64,000 nucleotides of DNA. Origin: an uncultured Eubacteriales bacterium. Lineage in GTDB: Bacteria; Bacillota; Clostridia; Oscillospirales; Oscillospiraceae. Positions 7,136 through 15,460 of the stretch are shown here, in pieces; the first letter of the stretch is position 1, and the number at the start of each line of letters is the position of its first letter. Where the stretch lies: contig UQZR01000006.1 in NCBI GenBank assembly GCA_900545585.1, positions 1 to 64,000 of the forward strand. Direction: 5' to 3'. The position numbers and the translations under genes were made by a program. Below the pieces are notes generated by a model. The model did not search any database. It had not been told where the DNA came from and saw only the letters and a program-made list of their open reading frames with translations.

Positions 7136-7855
7136 TTGGTCGCACTGTGGATATTGGGCATACTTCTGCTGCTGATCATCCTGCTGCTGTTGCTGCGGGT
7201 AGGTGTGCGCATCCGCTTCGGCGACGAGCTGTGCGTCACGGCCACAGCAGGTCCCATCCGGCTGCAGCTGGTGCCCAAGCCGGAAAAAGAAAAAAAGGAA
7301 AAGCCCAAAAAGGAGACGGCGTCCGGAGCGAAAAAGGAGGGCGGCGAGAAGAAGTCCTCCGACAAGAAGCTGCCGCTGGGCCTGACGTTCGCCGATATTC
7401 GCAGCGCGCTGCCCGCCCTGTGGGAATCCCTGAAGCGAGGCCTGCGCCGGACGCGGCAGCGCCTGCGCATCGACCCCATGCAGCTGTCGGTGTGCTTCGG
7501 CGGCGACGATCCCGCCCGGGTGGCGGAGACCTACGGCTGGGCTAACGTTGCCATGTGGACGGTGATGCCGGAGGTGGAGAAGCTGACGCGCATGCCGGAC
7601 CCCCGCATCCATCTGGAGACGGATTTTAACGCCGCCGAGACCCGCGTCAGCGGCGAAGTGGGGCTGAGCTTCCGTATCGGCGATCTGGTGTCCATCGGCA
7701 TTGCCTTTGCCGGCCCCGCCCTGAAATGGTTCCGCGCCTTCCGCAAGGCGCAGAAGACCCAGGAGAAGCAGGCGGCCAGGGAGCGGGAGGCCGCCCAGCG
7801 GAACACGAAAGACCAGGCGCCCGCCGCGGCGGACGCGACCCATACGACTAACTGA
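7136..7855 (+). CDS. DUF2953 domain membrane protein
   Basis: 239 residues. An N-terminal membrane helix (residues 2-20) is followed by a highly charged Lys/Glu-rich linker (about 45-80) and a DUF2953-like region with GWANVAMW and a C-terminal segment rich in hydrophobics. The tail is Ala/Gln/Arg-rich and probably disordered. Function is unknown. In many Clostridia this gene lies beside ytfJ/gerW, and a link to sporulation or the envelope is suspected. The start is TTG at 7136, 18 bases after scpB. Confidence 0.8.
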   Translation: MVALWILGILLLLIILLLLLRVGVRIRFGDELCVTATAGPIRLQLVPKPEKEKKEKPKKETASGAKKEGGEKKSSDKKLPLGLTFADIRSALPALWESLKRGLRRTRQRLRIDPMQLSVCFGGDDPARVAETYGWANVAMWTVMPEVEKLTRMPDPRIHLETDFNAAETRVSGEVGLSFRIGDLVSIGIAFAGPALKWFRAFRKAQKTQEKQAAREREAAQRNTKDQAPAAADATHTTN

Positions 7856-7872
7856 AAAAAGGAGCGTACAGC

Positions 7873-8265
7873 ATGGAAAACAACGAGAAGAAGAACTCTA
7901 TCAGTGCGATGATGGAAGCCTCTATGGATAAGATCCGCCAGATGGTGGACTCCAACACGGTGGTGGGCGAGCCGATCAACACGGCGGACGGCGTGACGCT
8001 GATCCCCGTGTCCCGTCTGAGCTTCGGCTTCGGCTGCGGCGGAGGAGATTACGGCAAGCAGCCGGATAAGGTGGGCGCTGCCGCAGCAGCAGGCGTGCGG
8101 GTGGAGCCTATGGCGTTCCTGGTGGTCAAGGACGGCGTGACCCGCATGCTGCCGGTGGGCACCCCTGCCATCACCACGGTGGACCGCGTAGTGGAGATGG
8201 TGCCTCAGGTCATGGACCGCGTGGAGAGCTTCATCGACAAGAAGCGGGAAAAAGCGGACTTCTAA
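7873..8265 (+). CDS. ytfJ: GerW/YtfJ family spore protein
   Basis: 130 residues. The family core is clear: MEASMDKIRQMVDSNTVVGEPI, then TLIPVSRLSFGFGCGGGDYG, and a C-terminal ITTVDRVVEMVPQVMDRV. In Bacillus subtilis YtfJ (GerW) is a spore protein needed for normal L-alanine germination. It has a clean ATG at 7873 with AAAGGAG upstream and follows the DUF2953 gene by 17 bases. Confidence 0.92.
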   Translation: MENNEKKNSISAMMEASMDKIRQMVDSNTVVGEPINTADGVTLIPVSRLSFGFGCGGGDYGKQPDKVGAAAAAGVRVEPMAFLVVKDGVTRMLPVGTPAITTVDRVVEMVPQVMDRVESFIDKKREKADF

Positions 8266-8329
8266 GGCAAAATACTTGGCCCCGCCGCCGAATATACTGG
8301 GATGATTCTATCGTATAAGGGTGATCCCA

Positions 8330-9184
8330 ATGTCAGTCAGAATGCTTCGGGGCTTGTGGGTCCTATGTCTCATTTTCTGCATAACGCCGGCTGTGGCGGA
8401 GGCTCTGGAGGTCTCCGCCACGGCTGCTGTCCTGATGGACGCGGACATGGGGCAGGTGCTCTACGAGAAAAACGGCGACCGCCAGATGCTCATCGCCAGC
8501 ACCACCAAGATCATGACGGCGCTGGTGGTGCTGGAGCACGCCGCGCCGGACGACGTTATCACCGTGACGCCGGACCACATGGCGGAGGGCTCCTCCATGT
8601 ACCTGAGGGCCGGTGAAACGGTGCGGGTGGAGGAGCTGCTGTACGGACTGCTGCTCTGCTCCGGCAACGATGCGGCGCTGGCGCTGACAGAGTGCGCCGG
8701 AGGGCTGACACCCTTTGTGGCGCTGATGAACGAGAAAGCGGCGGCGCTGGGCATGGCCCACACCAGCTTCGCCAATCCCAATGGGCTGGACGCGGACGGC
8801 CACTATTCCACAGCGCGGGACATGGCGGTGCTGGCCGCCGCGGCGGTGGAAAACCCCACGTTCCGGCGCATCTGCTCCAGCCGCAGTGTCACCATCGGCC
8901 AGCGCACCATGGAGAACCACAACCGCCTCCTGCGTCAGGTGGAAGGCTGCGTCGGCCTGAAAACGGGGTACACCCAGGCGGCGGGCCGCACACTGGTATC
9001 CTGTACGGAGCGGGACGGCTGCCGTCTGGTGGCGGTGACGCTGCAGGACGGCAACGACTGGGCCGACCACGCCGCCCTGTATGACTACGGCTTCCGGCTG
9101 ACGGCTCCGCGCCGTGGGGTGCAGACGGCGCTGCTGCGCCTGCGGGAGCCGCTGACGGCGGCATGTGCGGCACTGCACAGTTAG
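8330..9184 (+). CDS. D-alanyl-D-alanine carboxypeptidase (S11 family)
   Basis: 284 residues with a signal peptide (residues 1-25). Penicillin-binding motifs are in order: STTK at 57-60 (nucleophile Ser), SGN near 115 and KTG near 215. It trims the terminal D-Ala from peptidoglycan stem peptides. It lacks the C-terminal PBP5 beta domain, like sporulation-type DacB/DacF short forms. I chose ATG 8330 because AAGGGTGAT lies 5-6 bases upstream; GTG 8321 is possible. It sits after ytfJ, which fits a spore cortex or envelope role. That is inference. Confidence 0.9.
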   Translation: MSVRMLRGLWVLCLIFCITPAVAEALEVSATAAVLMDADMGQVLYEKNGDRQMLIASTTKIMTALVVLEHAAPDDVITVTPDHMAEGSSMYLRAGETVRVEELLYGLLLCSGNDAALALTECAGGLTPFVALMNEKAAALGMAHTSFANPNGLDADGHYSTARDMAVLAAAAVENPTFRRICSSRSVTIGQRTMENHNRLLRQVEGCVGLKTGYTQAAGRTLVSCTERDGCRLVAVTLQDGNDWADHAALYDYGFRLTAPRRGVQTALLRLREPLTAACAALHS

Positions 9185-9209
9185 AGAAAGACAGAGAGGG
9201 GAAAGTGTC

Positions 9210-9929
9210 ATGGCTGAACGACTCCAGAAGCTGCTGGCCGCTGCGGGCCTGTGCTCGCGGCGGATGGCGGAGGAGTGGATCTCCGCAGGGCGCGTCTGTG
9301 TCAACGGTGCGCCGGCGACGCTGGGCGACCGCGCCGATCCGGAGACAGATACCATCACCGTGGACGGCCAGCCGCTGCCCGCCGACACGCGGCGGGTCTA
9401 CCTGATGCTTAACAAGCCGCGGGGCTATGTCACCACCCTCTCCGATGAATACGGACGGCATACGGCGGCGGAGTTGGTGTCCGGCTGCGGCGCACGGGTG
9501 TACCCCGTGGGACGGCTGGATCGGGACTCCGAGGGATTGCTGCTGTTCACCAACGACGGCGATTTCGCCCACCGGCTGCTGCACCCCAGTCATCAGGTGG
9601 ACAAGGTCTATCTGGTAACGGTACGCGGTGACATACGGGGCGCGGCGGAGCGCCTGATGGCCATCACGGAGCTGGACGGCGAGCCCATTGCACCGGCCCA
9701 GGCCCGGGAACTCTGCCGCCGCGAGGGGCAGGCCCTCCTGCGTGTCACCATCCATCAGGGCAAGAACCGGCAGATACGGCGCATGTGCGCCGGGCTGGGC
9801 CTGCATGTGGAAAAATTGCAGCGCGTGGAGGAGGACGGCCTGCGGCTGGACGACCTCCCAATTGGCAAGTGGAGATACTTGACAGCGCAGGAAATACAAA
9901 GGATAACGGGAGGCGATACACGTGAATAG
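9210..9929 (+). CDS. rluB: 23S rRNA pseudouridine synthase, RluB/RsuA family
   Basis: 239 residues. An N-terminal S4 RNA-binding domain (residues 4-50; LLAAAGLCSRRMAEEWI) is followed by the pseudouridine synthase domain with the catalytic Asp104 in GRLDRDSEGLLLFTNDG and the C-terminal GKNRQIRRM motif. It probably modifies 23S rRNA in the helix 89-90 area, as RluB does. The ATG at 9210 follows GAGAGGGGAAAG. Its end overlaps the next gene by 8 bp. Confidence 0.92.
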   Translation: MAERLQKLLAAAGLCSRRMAEEWISAGRVCVNGAPATLGDRADPETDTITVDGQPLPADTRRVYLMLNKPRGYVTTLSDEYGRHTAAELVSGCGARVYPVGRLDRDSEGLLLFTNDGDFAHRLLHPSHQVDKVYLVTVRGDIRGAAERLMAITELDGEPIAPAQARELCRREGQALLRVTIHQGKNRQIRRMCAGLGLHVEKLQRVEEDGLRLDDLPIGKWRYLTAQEIQRITGGDTRE

Positions 9930-10788
9930 GAGCGTTTTGCAGACCATACGGAACGGCATGGATACGTTCTCCAAGGGACAGAAGCGTATCGCCAATTATA
10001 TTCTGGAAAACTACGATAAGGCGGCCTTCATGACCGCCAGTAAGCTGGGCCAGACGGCGCAGGTCAGCGAGTCCACCGTGGTGCGCTTCGCGGCGGAGCT
10101 GGGCTATAACGGCTACCCTGATATGCAGAAGGAGCTGCAGGAGCTGATTCGCGGTAAGCTCACGTCCATCCAGCGCATCCAGGTGTCCAGCGACCAGATG
10201 AGCGGCGGGGACATTCTGGGCAGCGTGATGCAGCGGGACATGAACAGCATCCACGACATCATCGAGGAGTTGGACCGCGACGAGTTCGAGCGGGTGGTGG
10301 ACAAGCTGCTCCACGCCAAGCACATCTATATTCTGGGTGTGCGCTCGTCCTCATTTCTGGCGGGCTACCTCAACTTTTATATGCACTTTATCTTTGAGAA
10401 CGTTACGCTGGTGCAGAGCGCGGCCGCCGGCGAGATCTATGAGCAGCTGGTCCACATCGGGCCGGGTGACGTGCTGCTGAGCATCTGCTTTCCCCGCTAC
10501 TCCAAGATGGCCATCCACGCGGTGCAGTTCGCCTGCTCCCGCAAGGCGGATGTTATCGCCATCACAGACAGCCCCATGTCACCCATGTACCAGATGGCCA
10601 CGCTGTCGCTGCTGGCGCCCAGCGATATGATATCCTTTGTGGATTCCATGACGGCGCCGCTGAGCCTGCTGAACGCCCTGATACTGGCGGTGGGCAAGCA
10701 GCGCAAGGAGGAGCTGTCCGCCGCACTGGCGGACATGGAACAGGTGTGGTCGAAGTACGGTATCTTCGGGAAAGAGGACGATGATTGA
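9922..10788 (+). CDS. MurR/RpiR family transcriptional regulator
   Basis: 288 residues. An N-terminal helix-turn-helix of the RpiR type (residues about 10-80; KLGQTAQVSESTVVRFAAELGYNGY) is followed by a SIS sugar-phosphate isomerase domain (about 125-250; IYILGVRSSSFLAGYL). Such proteins sense phosphorylated sugars, but no sugar gene is adjacent. The start is GTG at 9922 behind GGGAGGCGAT. It overlaps rluB by 8 bp and the flavoprotein gene by 8 bp, so it is translationally coupled inside a housekeeping operon. Confidence 0.9.
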   Translation: MNRSVLQTIRNGMDTFSKGQKRIANYILENYDKAAFMTASKLGQTAQVSESTVVRFAAELGYNGYPDMQKELQELIRGKLTSIQRIQVSSDQMSGGDILGSVMQRDMNSIHDIIEELDRDEFERVVDKLLHAKHIYILGVRSSSFLAGYLNFYMHFIFENVTLVQSAAAGEIYEQLVHIGPGDVLLSICFPRYSKMAIHAVQFACSRKADVIAITDSPMSPMYQMATLSLLAPSDMISFVDSMTAPLSLLNALILAVGKQRKEELSAALADMEQVWSKYGIFGKEDDD

Positions 10789-12010
10789 GATCGTAGTCAT
10801 CGGCGGCGGCGCCGCCGGTATGATGGCAGCCATCACCGCCGCCCGTCAGGGCGGACAGGTGACGCTGCTGGAGCCCAACGAACGGCTGGGCAAGAAACTG
10901 AATATTACGGGAAAGGGCCGCTGCAATGTGACCAACGACTGCGATCAGGAGACGCTGATGGCCAATATTCCCGGCAATGGCCGGTTCCTGTACAGCGCCC
11001 TGACCCGCTTCACGCCCCAGGACGCCATGGCGTTTTTCGAGGGGCTGGGCGTACCGCTGAAGGTGGAGCGGGGGAACCGTGTGTTCCCTGTGTCCGACAG
11101 GTCCTTCGACATCTCCGGCGCTCTGGAGCGGGAGCTGCGGCGCCTGCACGTCCGCTGGGTGCGGGACAGGGCGCGGGAGATCACGGTACAGGACGGCCAT
11201 GTCACCGGCGTACAGGGCGAGAAGCAGCACTATCCGGCATCCGCCGTGGTGCTGGCCACCGGCGGCGTATCCTATCCCGCCACCGGCTCTACCGGCGACG
11301 GCTACGCCATGGCGGCGGCGCTGGGGCACACCATCGTGCCGCCAAGGGGTTCGCTGGTGCCGCTGGAGAGCAGCGATCCCGACTGCGCCGCCATGCAGGG
11401 CCTGAGCCTGCGGAATGTGGAGGCTACGGTGCTCAACGGCAGGAATAAGCCGGTATTCCGGGAGTTCGGTGAGATGCTGTTTACCCATTTCGGCGTGTCC
11501 GGCCCGCTGATGCTGTCCGCCAGCGCCCACCTGCGCCGCTGGGACAAGGAGCAGTACCGGCTGGTCATCGACCTGAAGCCGGCACTGGATGAGCAGAAGC
11601 TGGACACCCGTATCCTGCGGGACATCGGGGAGAATCCCAACCGCGATATGGGCAATATTCTGGCAGGGCTGGTGCATCGCAGCATGGTACCGGTGCTGCT
11701 GCGCCGTCTGGCTCTGCCGGAGGGCGAAAAGGCCAACAGCCTCACCAGGGAACAGCGCCGCGTGCTGGTGCAGGAGCTGAAGCATTTCGCGGTACCGCTC
11801 ACCGGCCCCCGCCCCGTGGCGGAGGCCATCGTCACCGCCGGCGGCGTCAAGGTGGGCGAAGTGGTGCCCAATACCATGGCCTCCAAGCTGACGGACGGGC
11901 TGTATTTTGCCGGCGAGGTGCTGGACGTGGACGCCTACACAGGCGGCTTCAACCTTCAGATCGCCTGGGCCACCGGACATCTGGCGGGACTTTCCGCCGC
12001 GGAGAAATGA
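10781..12010 (+). CDS. BaiN/HI0933-like flavoprotein, NAD(P)/FAD-dependent oxidoreductase
   Basis: 409 residues. The N-terminal Rossmann motif GGGAAGMMAA (residues 7-16) binds FAD. The family signature KLNITGKGRCNVTND follows at about 44-58, and the C-terminal LYFAGEVLDVDAYTGGFNLQIAWATG closes the FAD site. Relatives include BaiN, implicated in bile-acid dehydroxylation, but the family is widespread in bacteria that do not process bile acids, and the physiological substrate is generally unknown. Its 3' neighbour in this operon is cmk. Confidence 0.88.
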   Translation: MIEIVVIGGGAAGMMAAITAARQGGQVTLLEPNERLGKKLNITGKGRCNVTNDCDQETLMANIPGNGRFLYSALTRFTPQDAMAFFEGLGVPLKVERGNRVFPVSDRSFDISGALERELRRLHVRWVRDRAREITVQDGHVTGVQGEKQHYPASAVVLATGGVSYPATGSTGDGYAMAAALGHTIVPPRGSLVPLESSDPDCAAMQGLSLRNVEATVLNGRNKPVFREFGEMLFTHFGVSGPLMLSASAHLRRWDKEQYRLVIDLKPALDEQKLDTRILRDIGENPNRDMGNILAGLVHRSMVPVLLRRLALPEGEKANSLTREQRRVLVQELKHFAVPLTGPRPVAEAIVTAGGVKVGEVVPNTMASKLTDGLYFAGEVLDVDAYTGGFNLQIAWATGHLAGLSAAEK

Positions 12011-12021
12011 GGGTAATACAA

Positions 12022-12705
12022 ATGAGTAAGAAACGATACGCCGTGGCCATCGACGGGCCCTCCGGCGCAGGGAAGAGCACACTGGCCAAGGCGGTGGCGG
12101 AGCGTCTGGGCATCCTGTATGTGGACACCGGCGCCATCTACCGTACCATCGGGCTGTACGTGCAGCGCTGCGGCGTGGACCCCAAGGACGCACCGGCGGT
12201 GCTGGCGCTGCTGCCGGAGGTACACATCGGCATGGATCACGACGCCGACGGCGTGCAGCGCATGCTGCTGAACGGGGAGGACGTGACGGCGGACATCCGC
12301 CTGCCGGAGATCTCCATGTATGCCTCCGCCGTCTCCGCCATCCAGGGCGTGCGGGATTTCCTGATGGAGATGCAGCGCTCGCTGGCGCGGGAGCACAGCG
12401 TCATTATGGATGGCCGCGACATCGGTACGGTGGTGCTGCCCGATGCGGACGTAAAAATTTTCCTCTACGCCGATGTGAAGGTGCGGGCCGGGCGCCGCGC
12501 ACTGGAGCTGGAGCAGCGGGGCACCCCCAAGCCCTATGAGGAGGTGCTGCGCGAGATGGAGGAGCGGGACTACAACGACACCCACCGCGCCGCCGCGCCG
12601 CTGCGTGCGGCGGACGATGCCATCATGATCGACACCAGCGATATGGATTTTGACGCCAGCCGCGAGCTGCTGCTGGACGTGATACGGGGGAGTGTATCCA
12701 ATTGA
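12022..12705 (+). CDS. cmk: cytidylate kinase
   Basis: 227 residues. It phosphorylates CMP and dCMP to the diphosphates. The P-loop GPSGAGKSTL is near residue 12, and YVDTGAIYRTIG and MDGRDIGTVV are typical CMP-kinase motifs. I prefer ATG 12022 (MSKKRYAV), with GAGGG 8 bases upstream. An in-frame ATG at 12007 overlaps the previous stop codon and would add five residues. It overlaps plsC by 4 bp; the cmk-plsC-ispH/rpsA order is a known clostridial arrangement. Confidence 0.95.
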   Translation: MSKKRYAVAIDGPSGAGKSTLAKAVAERLGILYVDTGAIYRTIGLYVQRCGVDPKDAPAVLALLPEVHIGMDHDADGVQRMLLNGEDVTADIRLPEISMYASAVSAIQGVRDFLMEMQRSLAREHSVIMDGRDIGTVVLPDADVKIFLYADVKVRAGRRALELEQRGTPKPYEEVLREMEERDYNDTHRAAAPLRAADDAIMIDTSDMDFDASRELLLDVIRGSVSN

Positions 12706-13301
12706 GAAACAAGTTCTATGCCCGGGCCTGGAGCATCCTGCGCCCGCTGGTGATGTTTTTCCTGCCGGTGGAGCTGCGGGGCACGGAGAACCTGGGGGAC
12801 GAGGCCGCCATTCTGTGCGCCAATCACTCCAGTGCCTGGGACCCCATCCTGCTGGTGCTGGCCATGCCCCAAAATTTCAACGTGCGCATTATGGCGAAAA
12901 AGCAGCTGTTTTCCATCCCCGTGGTGGGGTGGTTCCTGCGGAACATCGGCGTGTTCCCCGTGGATCGCGGCAACAGTGACATCAACGCGGTGAAGACTGC
13001 CATCACCAGCCTGCGTGACGGCTGGAACCTGCTGATCTTTCCGGAGGGCACGCGGGTAAAACAGCCTGGACAGGTGACGCCCAAGAGCGGCGCGGGTATG
13101 ATGGCCATCCGCTCCGGCGTGAAGATGGTACCGGTGTTCATCGGCACGAAAAAACGGCTGTTCCGCAAGACGGTCATCACCTTCGGCGAACCTTTCGAGC
13201 CGGTCTACACCGGGCGCAAGGGCACGGCGGAGGAGTATCAGGCCAACACCGACGAGGTCATGCGTCGTGCCTACGCGCTGGGTGGTGTGACATGCGTGTG
13301 A
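12702..13301 (+). CDS. plsC: 1-acyl-sn-glycerol-3-phosphate acyltransferase
   Basis: 199 residues. The acyltransferase motifs are NHSSAWD at 41-47 (catalytic NHx4D) and FPEGTR near 107-112, with a hydrophobic N-terminal segment for membrane association. It makes phosphatidic acid for phospholipid synthesis. The start is TTG at 12702, overlapping the cmk stop by 4 bp. It overlaps ispH-rpsA by 10 bp, so cmk, plsC and ispH are tightly coupled. Confidence 0.93.
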   Translation: MRNKFYARAWSILRPLVMFFLPVELRGTENLGDEAAILCANHSSAWDPILLVLAMPQNFNVRIMAKKQLFSIPVVGWFLRNIGVFPVDRGNSDINAVKTAITSLRDGWNLLIFPEGTRVKQPGQVTPKSGAGMMAIRSGVKMVPVFIGTKKRLFRKTVITFGEPFEPVYTGRKGTAEEYQANTDEVMRRAYALGGVTCV

Positions 13302-15238
13302 TACTGGCGAAATCCGCCGGCTTCTGCTACGGCGTGGAGCGCGCCGTGAAGCTGGCGGAGCAGACGGCCCGGGACAAGGGCGGCTGCGTCATGCTGGGCA
13401 GCATCATCCACAACGCCCACGTGGTGCAGGGGCTGGCCGCATTGGGTGCGCGGCAGGTGGACGACCCCGCGCAGGTGCAGGCGGGGGATACGGTGATCAT
13501 CCGTTCCCACGGCGAGAAAAAGCAGGTTTACCAGCAGCTGGAGGCCGCCGGCGCGTCTATCGTGGACGCCACATGTCCCAATGTCCGGCGCATCCAGCGT
13601 TTGGTGGCGCAGGCGGAGGAGCAGGGCCGCACGCCCCTCATCATCGGCGAGCAGCACCATCCGGAGGTGATCGGCGCGGCCAGCTGGGCGGAGAATTCCG
13701 TCATTTTAGACGGGCCGGAGGCCCTGGAAAACTGGCTGTCGCAGCGGCCGGAGCGGCGTGAGCGGCCCCTGATGGCAGCGGCCCAGACCACCTGCATTCG
13801 GGTTCTCTGGGAAAACTGCGTAAAAATTTTAAAAAAACAGTGTACAAACGTAGAAATCTTTGATACAATATGTGATGCTACGCATAAGCGTCAATCGGAA
13901 GCGGCAGACATTGCCGCCAAGGTGGACGTGATGGTCGTGGTCGGAGATCGTAAGAGTGCCAACACCAAACATTTAACGGAGATTTGCAGCGAGAGGTGCC
14001 CCGTGGTCTGTCAGATCGAGCGGGCGGAAGAACTCAAGGGTGACTTTCTTAACGGATGTTCTGTGGCGGGGCTTACAGCCGGCGCGTCCACGCCTGCGGG
14101 CATCATTAAGGAGGTATATACAAGAATGAGCGACGAGATCAAGAACGTGGAAGCTACCGAAGAGAGCTTCGAGGAAATGCTGGAAAAATCTTTTAAGACT
14201 TTGAATACAGGAGAGAAGGTAACCGGTATCGTGACTGCCATCGGTCCCACCGAGGTGCAGGTTGACCTGGGCTGCAAGCAGGCAGGTTATATCAACATCG
14301 ACGAGCTGTCCGCCGATCCCAGCGTGAAGCCCGAGGATGTGGTGAAGGTCGGCGACGAGATCGAGACCTATATCATCCGCGTCAACGACGTGGAGGGCTA
14401 TGCCATGCTGTCCAAGAAGCGTCTGGACGCTGTCAAGGTCTGGGAGGATATCGAGAAGGCCCGTGAGGAGAAGACTACCCTGGAGGGCAAGGTCACCGAG
14501 GAGAACAAGGGCGGCATCGTGGTCAACGTCAAGGGCGTGCGCGTGTTCGTGCCCGCTTCCCAGTCCGGCCTGCCCCGCGGCGCTGAGCTCAGCGCTCTGA
14601 TCGGTCAGACCGTCTCCCTGCGCATCACCGAGGTCAACCGTGCCCGCCGCCGCGTGGTGGGCTCCATCAAGGCCGTGACCTACGAGGCCCGTCAGGCTGC
14701 CCAGGCCGAGATCTGGGAGAACATTGAGGTGGGCAAGCACTACACCGGCACTGTCAAGTCTATGACCTCCTATGGTGTGTTCGTGGATATCGGCGGCGTG
14801 GATGGTATGGTACATATCTCCGAGCTGTCCTGGTCCCGCATCAAGAACCCCGCCGAGGTGGTTTCCGTGGGCGACACCCTGGATGTGTACGTCATCTCCT
14901 TCGATCCCGAGAAGCGCAAGATCTCTCTGGGCGTGAAGGATCGTACCTGCAACCCGTGGGACAAGTTCATGTCCACCTATAAGGTCGGCGATGTGGCCAA
15001 GGTCCGCATCGTCAAGCTGATGACCTTCGGCGCCTTTGCCGAGGTGGTTCCCGGCGTGGACGGCCTGATCCACATCTCCCAGATCGCGGATCGCCGCATC
15101 GAGAAGCCCGGCGACGTGCTGGCTGAGGGCGACATCGTGGACGCCAAGATCACGGCTATCGACGAGGAGAAGCAGAAGATCTCTCTGTCTATCCGCGCTC
15201 TGCTGACCCCCGCCGCTGACGAGGGCGACGACGAGTAA
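13292..15238 (+). CDS. ispH: 4-hydroxy-3-methylbut-2-enyl diphosphate reductase fused to ribosomal protein S1
   Basis: 648 residues in two parts. Residues 1-278 are IspH, the last enzyme of the MEP isoprenoid pathway, with [4Fe-4S] ligands Cys12, Cys95 and Cys194. Residues 279-648 are an S1-type protein with four S1 RNA-binding repeats (starting about 300, 380, 470 and 555) and an acidic tail. This fusion is known in Clostridia. A strong internal ribosome site and a promoter lie inside the frame (see separate entries), so free S1 can probably be made too. Codon choice shifts toward highly expressed codons in the S1 half. A terminator follows. Confidence 0.95.
   Translation: MRVILAKSAGFCYGVERAVKLAEQTARDKGGCVMLGSIIHNAHVVQGLAALGARQVDDPAQVQAGDTVIIRSHGEKKQVYQQLEAAGASIVDATCPNVRRIQRLVAQAEEQGRTPLIIGEQHHPEVIGAASWAENSVILDGPEALENWLSQRPERRERPLMAAAQTTCIRVLWENCVKILKKQCTNVEIFDTICDATHKRQSEAADIAAKVDVMVVVGDRKSANTKHLTEICSERCPVVCQIERAEELKGDFLNGCSVAGLTAGASTPAGIIKEVYTRMSDEIKNVEATEESFEEMLEKSFKTLNTGEKVTGIVTAIGPTEVQVDLGCKQAGYINIDELSADPSVKPEDVVKVGDEIETYIIRVNDVEGYAMLSKKRLDAVKVWEDIEKAREEKTTLEGKVTEENKGGIVVNVKGVRVFVPASQSGLPRGAELSALIGQTVSLRITEVNRARRRVVGSIKAVTYEARQAAQAEIWENIEVGKHYTGTVKSMTSYGVFVDIGGVDGMVHISELSWSRIKNPAEVVSVGDTLDVYVISFDPEKRKISLGVKDRTCNPWDKFMSTYKVGDVAKVRIVKLMTFGAFAEVVPGVDGLIHISQIADRRIEKPGDVLAEGDIVDAKITAIDEEKQKISLSIRALLTPAADEGDDE
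13841..13869 (+). promoter_or_regulatory. candidate internal promoter for the S1 half
   Basis: TGTACA (13841-13846), 17-bp spacer, TACAAT (13864-13869), with an extended -10 TG at 13861-13862. It sits in a conspicuously AT-rich patch (about 13818-13880) of an otherwise GC-rich gene, 257 bp before the internal S1 start. Confidence 0.5.
14108..14128 (+). promoter_or_regulatory. rpsA: internal ribosome binding site and start codon of S1
   Basis: AAGGAGG (14108-14114) precedes an in-frame ATG (14126-14128) by 11 bases. The ATG is codon 279 of the fusion and begins MSDEIKNVEATEESFEEML, which resembles a free-standing S1 N-terminus. This suggests a separate 370-residue S1 product. Confidence 0.6.
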
Positions 15239-15250
15239 AAACGTCTGTTA

Positions 15251-15286
15251 AAAAGCAGCGGTACGAATGTACCGCTGCTTTTTTTG
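15251..15286 (+). terminator. terminator of the cmk-plsC-ispH/rpsA unit
   Basis: AAAAGCAGCGGTAC-GAAT-GTACCGCTGC followed by seven T. It is an intrinsic terminator 12 bp past the stop. Confidence 0.9.
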
Positions 15287-15460
15287 TACGAAAGTGTACC
15301 TGTTTATACCCGTATACATAAAAGCTCGTACCCGAATCACAGTATGTTAAATTTTGCACAATCGGCAGGGCTGATAATTGGCACATCCGCCAATGTACTT
15401 CTCTCGGGCTTGTGGTAAAATTAACGATTAGGAGAACGAAAAGAAAGAGGAGGAACTGCT

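Noticed and set aside
10562..12193. A 543-codon minus-strand frame opposite the flavoprotein gene.
   Set aside because: Shadow frame, Arg/His/Gln-rich, no domain, and it crosses three tightly coupled plus-strand genes.
15287..15460. A full sigma-A promoter for the but gene.
   Set aside because: A TAAAAT -10 is present at 15416-15421, but no acceptable -35 lies 16-18 bp upstream.
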